Below, piece after piece: positions 5,855 to 8,179 of a stretch of DNA of 8,179 bases (position 1 is its first letter; every line of letters starts with the position of its first letter). The DNA is from Trebonia sp. (GTDB lineage Bacteria; Actinomycetota; Actinomycetes; Streptosporangiales; Streptosporangiaceae). The translations under genes and the position numbers were made by a program. The notes beneath the pieces are model-generated. The model saw nothing but the letters and a program-made list of their open reading frames with translations. It was not told where the DNA came from and made no database searches. Where the stretch lies: positions 1-8,179 of the forward strand of contig JASHPP010000757.1 in assembly GCA_030038035.1 (NCBI GenBank), read 5' to 3'.

Positions 5855-7846
5855 TTGACTGCCATGCCCGTAGAGAAATCTGCCGTGCTCGCCCGCGAGG
5901 TCACCTTCGCATCCCTCGGAGTGCCCGCGCCGCTGGTCTCCGTGCTTGACGCCGACGGCATCACCGTGCCATTCCCCATCCAGGCCGCGGCGCTGCCCGA
6001 CGCGCTGGCCGGCCGCGACATCCTGGGCCGGGCGAAGACCGGCTCAGGCAAGACGCTCGGCTTCGCACTGCCGATGGCGGCCCGGCTGGCAGGCGGCGAA
6101 ACCACCGCCCATCGCCCGCGCGGGCTGGTCCTCGTGCCCACGCGCGAGCTGGCGACCCAGGTGCAGGCCGTGCTGACGCCGCTCGCCCACGTGATGGGGC
6201 TGCGGGTCGGGACCGTCTACGGCGGCGTCTCGTATCGTCCGCAGATAACGGCGTTGCAGCGCAGGACCGACGTGCTTGTCGCCTGCCCTGGCCGGCTCGC
6301 CGACCTGATCGGGCAGGGCCACTGCGACCTCGGCGACGTCGAGATGACCGTGATCGACGAGGCGGATCAGATGGCCGACCTCGGGTTCCTGCCGATTGTC
6401 CGGCGGATGCTCGAGGCCACGCCGTCCGGCGGGCAGCGGCTGCTGTTCTCCGCGACCCTGGACACCGCGATCGACGTGCTGGCCCGGCGCTTCCTCACCG
6501 ACCCGGCGCAGCACTCGGTGGACGAGATCACCCCTCCTGCCGAGATCGAGCACCACGTGATCACCATCGACCCGGCCCATCGGCTGGAGGTGGTCGCGGC
6601 ACTGGCAGGCGGCGACAAGCGGTCGCTGGTCTTCACCCGCACCAAGCATGGCGCGCAGCGGCTGGCCCGCCACCTTACCGCCGTCGGCATTCCCGCGGCC
6701 GAACTGCACGGCAACCTCGCCCAGGGAGCCCGGTCGCGGAACCTGGCGGCATTCGGGACTGGCGCGGTGCGGGTCATGGTGGCCACCGACATCGCGGCGC
6801 GCGGCATCCACGTGGCTGGCATCGACCTGGTGATCCATGCCGACCCGCCTGCCGAGCACAAGGCGTACGTGCACCGCTCGGGCCGGACCGCGCGGGGCGG
6901 CGCTGACGGGGTCGTGGTCACGATGCAAACGGCGGCGCAGGCCCGCGAGGTGCGCAACCTCATGCGCCAGGCTGGCGTGACGCCGCACCAGGCCGCGGCA
7001 GAGCCGGATTCGGACGTGCTGCGCGAGATCGCCGGCCCGCCGGTCCCCAAGGTGACGCTGGTCACGCCCGTGACCGACCTGATCAAGCCCGCGAGGCGGC
7101 TTTCCGGCCAACCGGGCGCAGGCAGGGCAGACGCGGGCAAGCCGCGGCGCCGCGGGCCCCGGGCGGCGGACCGGGCCGGTGCGGACCAGCCGCGATCGAG
7201 CAGGCGGCGTCGCGCAGACGCTGACCGGCCCGCCGAGGCGGCGGGTGCGGAGCGTCCTGTGCGGGAAGATCGCCCTGCTCAGTCGGACCGGGGACGGCAG
7301 GATCGGTTCGACCGGCCCGACCGGCGCGAGCGGTCTGGGCGGCCTGAGGGCTTCCGCGAAGGCGAGCGCTCTGGGCGCCGGGACGGCTTCAGCGACCGCG
7401 AGCGAACCAGGCGTGACGAGCGGGCGTGGGGCGACCGTCCCGTGCAGTTCGACCGGCCCGCGCGATTGGACCGTCCTGCGCGGTTCGACCGTCCCTCTCA
7501 GCTCGGCCGTCCCGCGCGGTTCGACCGCGCTGACCGTGACGGCGGTCGCGAGCGCGACCGCGAGCGCGGCGACTGGCGGCCCTACGAGCAGTCCTACGAC
7601 CGGCGCGGCGAGCAGTCCTACGACCGGCCCCACGACCAGCGCGGCGAGCGGGCAACCGGGGGTCGCGCGTCGCGGGGCCAGGGCCGCCCGGCGAGCCAGG
7701 GTGGCAGCCAGGGAGGAGCCCAGGATGCAAGCAGGCCGGGATGGCAGGGGGGAAGCCGGGGAGGATCAACCGGGCGTTCGGGATATTCCGGCAGCCGGAC
7801 CGCGCCGGGGAAGCGGCGGAACCCGGGGCAGGGAAGGCATTTCTGA
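5855..7846 (+). CDS. DEAD-box ATP-dependent RNA helicase with long disordered basic tail
   Basis: 663 residues. Motifs in order: Q motif with F18 and Q43 (PFPIQAA), motif I AKTGSGKT (60-67), Ia PTRELAT (95-101), CPGR (144-147, in place of the usual TPGR), II DEAD (168-171), III SAT (199-201), IV SLVFTRTK (257-264), V ATDIAARGIHV (310-320) and VI HRSGRTARGG (340-349). The core ends near 390, and about 250 residues of Arg/Asp/Gly/Pro-rich, presumably disordered, tail follow, typical of actinobacterial RhlE/CsdA-like helicases in RNA remodelling, ribosome assembly and cold adaptation. The tail has six-residue DRP repeats and ends in RGG/SQGG-rich sequence. TTG at 5855 is chosen because GGAG (5842-5845) is 9 nt upstream; ATG at 5864 would be 18 nt from it. 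A csp gene follows on the same strand, supporting a cold or RNA-chaperone role. Family certain; exact subfamily not. Confidence 0.95.
   Translation: MTAMPVEKSAVLAREVTFASLGVPAPLVSVLDADGITVPFPIQAAALPDALAGRDILGRAKTGSGKTLGFALPMAARLAGGETTAHRPRGLVLVPTRELATQVQAVLTPLAHVMGLRVGTVYGGVSYRPQITALQRRTDVLVACPGRLADLIGQGHCDLGDVEMTVIDEADQMADLGFLPIVRRMLEATPSGGQRLLFSATLDTAIDVLARRFLTDPAQHSVDEITPPAEIEHHVITIDPAHRLEVVAALAGGDKRSLVFTRTKHGAQRLARHLTAVGIPAAELHGNLAQGARSRNLAAFGTGAVRVMVATDIAARGIHVAGIDLVIHADPPAEHKAYVHRSGRTARGGADGVVVTMQTAAQAREVRNLMRQAGVTPHQAAAEPDSDVLREIAGPPVPKVTLVTPVTDLIKPARRLSGQPGAGRADAGKPRRRGPRAADRAGADQPRSSRRRRADADRPAEAAGAERPVREDRPAQSDRGRQDRFDRPDRRERSGRPEGFREGERSGRRDGFSDRERTRRDERAWGDRPVQFDRPARLDRPARFDRPSQLGRPARFDRADRDGGRERDRERGDWRPYEQSYDRRGEQSYDRPHDQRGERATGGRASRGQGRPASQGGSQGGAQDASRPGWQGGSRGGSTGRSGYSGSRTAPGKRRNPGQGRHF
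7445..7534 (+). repeat. Five hexapeptide (FDRPAR-type) repeats in the helicase tail
   Basis: Residues 531-560 of the DEAD-box protein read as five six-residue units of the form [QR]-[FL]-[DG]-R-[PA]-x (QFDRPA, RLDRPA, RFDRPS, QLGRPA, RFDRAD). At DNA level this is an 18-bp period. Alternating aromatic/acidic/Arg units in a disordered tail fit RNA binding or condensate-type interactions. Confidence 0.75.
7585..7628 (+). repeat. Direct repeat of 20 bp, 24-bp period, in the helicase tail
   Basis: Two identical 20-base copies (7585-7604 and 7609-7628) encode the doubled EQSYDR unit at residues 578-591. The period is in frame (8 codons), consistent with a recent in-frame duplication. Confidence 0.8.
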
Positions 7847-7867
7847 CATATCTCCTGCTCCGCATCT

Positions 7868-7887
7868 TTGGCAGCGAGCCAACTTTT
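7868..7887 (+). terminator. Weak intrinsic terminator after DEAD-box helicase gene
   Basis: A TTGGC/GCCAA stem (7868-7872, 7878-7882) with an AGCGA loop is followed by C and TTTT (7884-7887), 21 bases past the helicase stop. The stem is only 5 bp, so termination may be partial. Between here and 8020 I see only a small CCGC/GCGG inverted repeat (7912-7915, 7921-7924) and no gene. Confidence 0.45.
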
Positions 7888-8023
7888 CCCCTGTGAGCAT
7901 GCCGATTCATGCCGCGGGATGCGGTAGATTGGCTTCAGCGGTTGCCGGACTTTGTGATCGTGAATATGTCCGTCTTTCAAGTAGCGGGCGATTTACCGGT
8001 CAGCGAACAGTCACGTACGGCGG

Positions 8024-8029
8024 TAAGGT
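8024..8029 (+). promoter_or_regulatory. Predicted -10 element of the cold shock gene
   Basis: TAAGGT has the same sequence as the -10 proposed for the nuclease-helicase operon. Transcription would start near 8036-8037 and leave a leader of about 57 nt before the csp ATG. No good -35 is visible at 16-19 bp spacing. Confidence 0.45.
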
Positions 8030-8040
8030 ATCCCGCATGT

Positions 8041-8063
8041 GATCCGCGCGAAGTGCACGGATC
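8041..8063 (+). other. Hairpin in the predicted csp leader
   Basis: GATCCG (8041-8046) pairs with CGGATC (8058-8063). After one C-A mismatch, GC (8048-8049) can pair with GC (8055-8056), leaving a GAAGT loop. It lies between the predicted start of transcription and the ribosome binding site (GAAGGA, 8077-8082) of the cold shock gene. Structured leaders affect stability and translation of csp messages in other bacteria; that role here is inference. Confidence 0.45.
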
Positions 8064-8093
8064 TCAAGCTCATCTCGAAGGACGCATAGCAAA

Positions 8094-8179
8094 ATGGCTC
8101 AGGGGACCGTAAAGTGGTTCAACGCGGACAAGGGCTTTGGTTTCATTGCCCCCGATGACGGCAGCGCGGACGTCTTCGT
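8094..8179 (+). CDS. CspA-family cold shock protein, N-terminal part
   Basis: The first 28 residues are visible before the window ends; the family is normally about 65-70 residues. They start [18 protein letters not shown] and continue to SADVF. TVKWFN and the RNP1 motif KGFGFI (13-18) with F15 and F17, then the start of RNP2 (DVF), identify the five-strand OB-fold single-stranded nucleic acid binding domain. Such proteins act as RNA chaperones or antiterminators in the cytoplasm. AAGGA at 8078-8082 lies 11 nt before the ATG, a slightly long spacing. It follows a DEAD-box helicase on the same strand, but with a weak terminator and its own likely promoter in between, so it is probably a separate unit. 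Confidence 0.96.
   Translation, partial: MAQGTVKWFNADKGFGFIAPDDGSADVF

Noticed and set aside
6044..7633. 529-codon minus-strand open frame
   Set aside because: Antisense to the DEAD-box helicase; long shadow frames are expected at this GC content.
7847..8020. tRNA or small RNA gene in the spacer before csp
   Set aside because: I tried to find cloverleaf arms and a TTCGA-type T loop and found none; only short 4-5 bp inverted repeats are present.

Overview
The window is GC-rich throughout, with strong third-position G/C bias, GTG and TTG starts, and TANNNT-type -10 elements. Together with an HNH protein tail of the DUF222/13E12 kind and a DUF6069-like membrane protein, this points to a high-GC Actinomycetota chromosome. 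I cannot name the genus from the sequence alone.

Layout. Positions 1-240 (+) hold the C-terminal end of an HNH endonuclease-type protein. Positions 272-5109 (-) hold a tightly packed four-gene operon, read right to left: (1) a protein with an N-terminal coiled coil and a conserved-looking central domain of unknown function; (2) a RecB/Cas4-like PD-(D/E)XK nuclease with a cysteine cluster suggestive of an Fe-S site; (3) a 494-residue protein of unknown function whose C-terminal part looks like a helix followed by a beta-barrel; (4) a compact SF1 helicase of the UPF1/DNA2 type. Genes 2/3 and 3/4 overlap by ATGA, and genes 1/2 are one base apart, so the four proteins are almost certainly co-expressed.

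From the 134-base divergent region (5110-5243), a DUF6069-like four-helix membrane protein runs rightward (5244-5735). Both divergent genes have a TANNNT element exactly 7 nt before the start codon, which suggests leaderless transcripts in both directions.

Positions 5855-7846 (+) encode a DEAD-box RNA helicase with a long disordered RGG/DRP-rich tail. After a weak terminator and a 247-base spacer comes the start of a CspA-family cold shock protein (8094 to the window end). These two genes form an RNA-chaperone neighbourhood, and each has an upstream region able to form inverted-repeat structure.

The most interesting content is the four-gene operon. The order nuclease (with Cys cluster), then alpha plus beta-barrel protein, then SF1 helicase reproduces the domain order of eukaryotic Dna2, but spread over three polypeptides with a fourth, coiled-coil partner. 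I know of no named bacterial repair or defence system with this composition; its function (DNA end processing, replication-fork repair or anti-phage defence) is inference.
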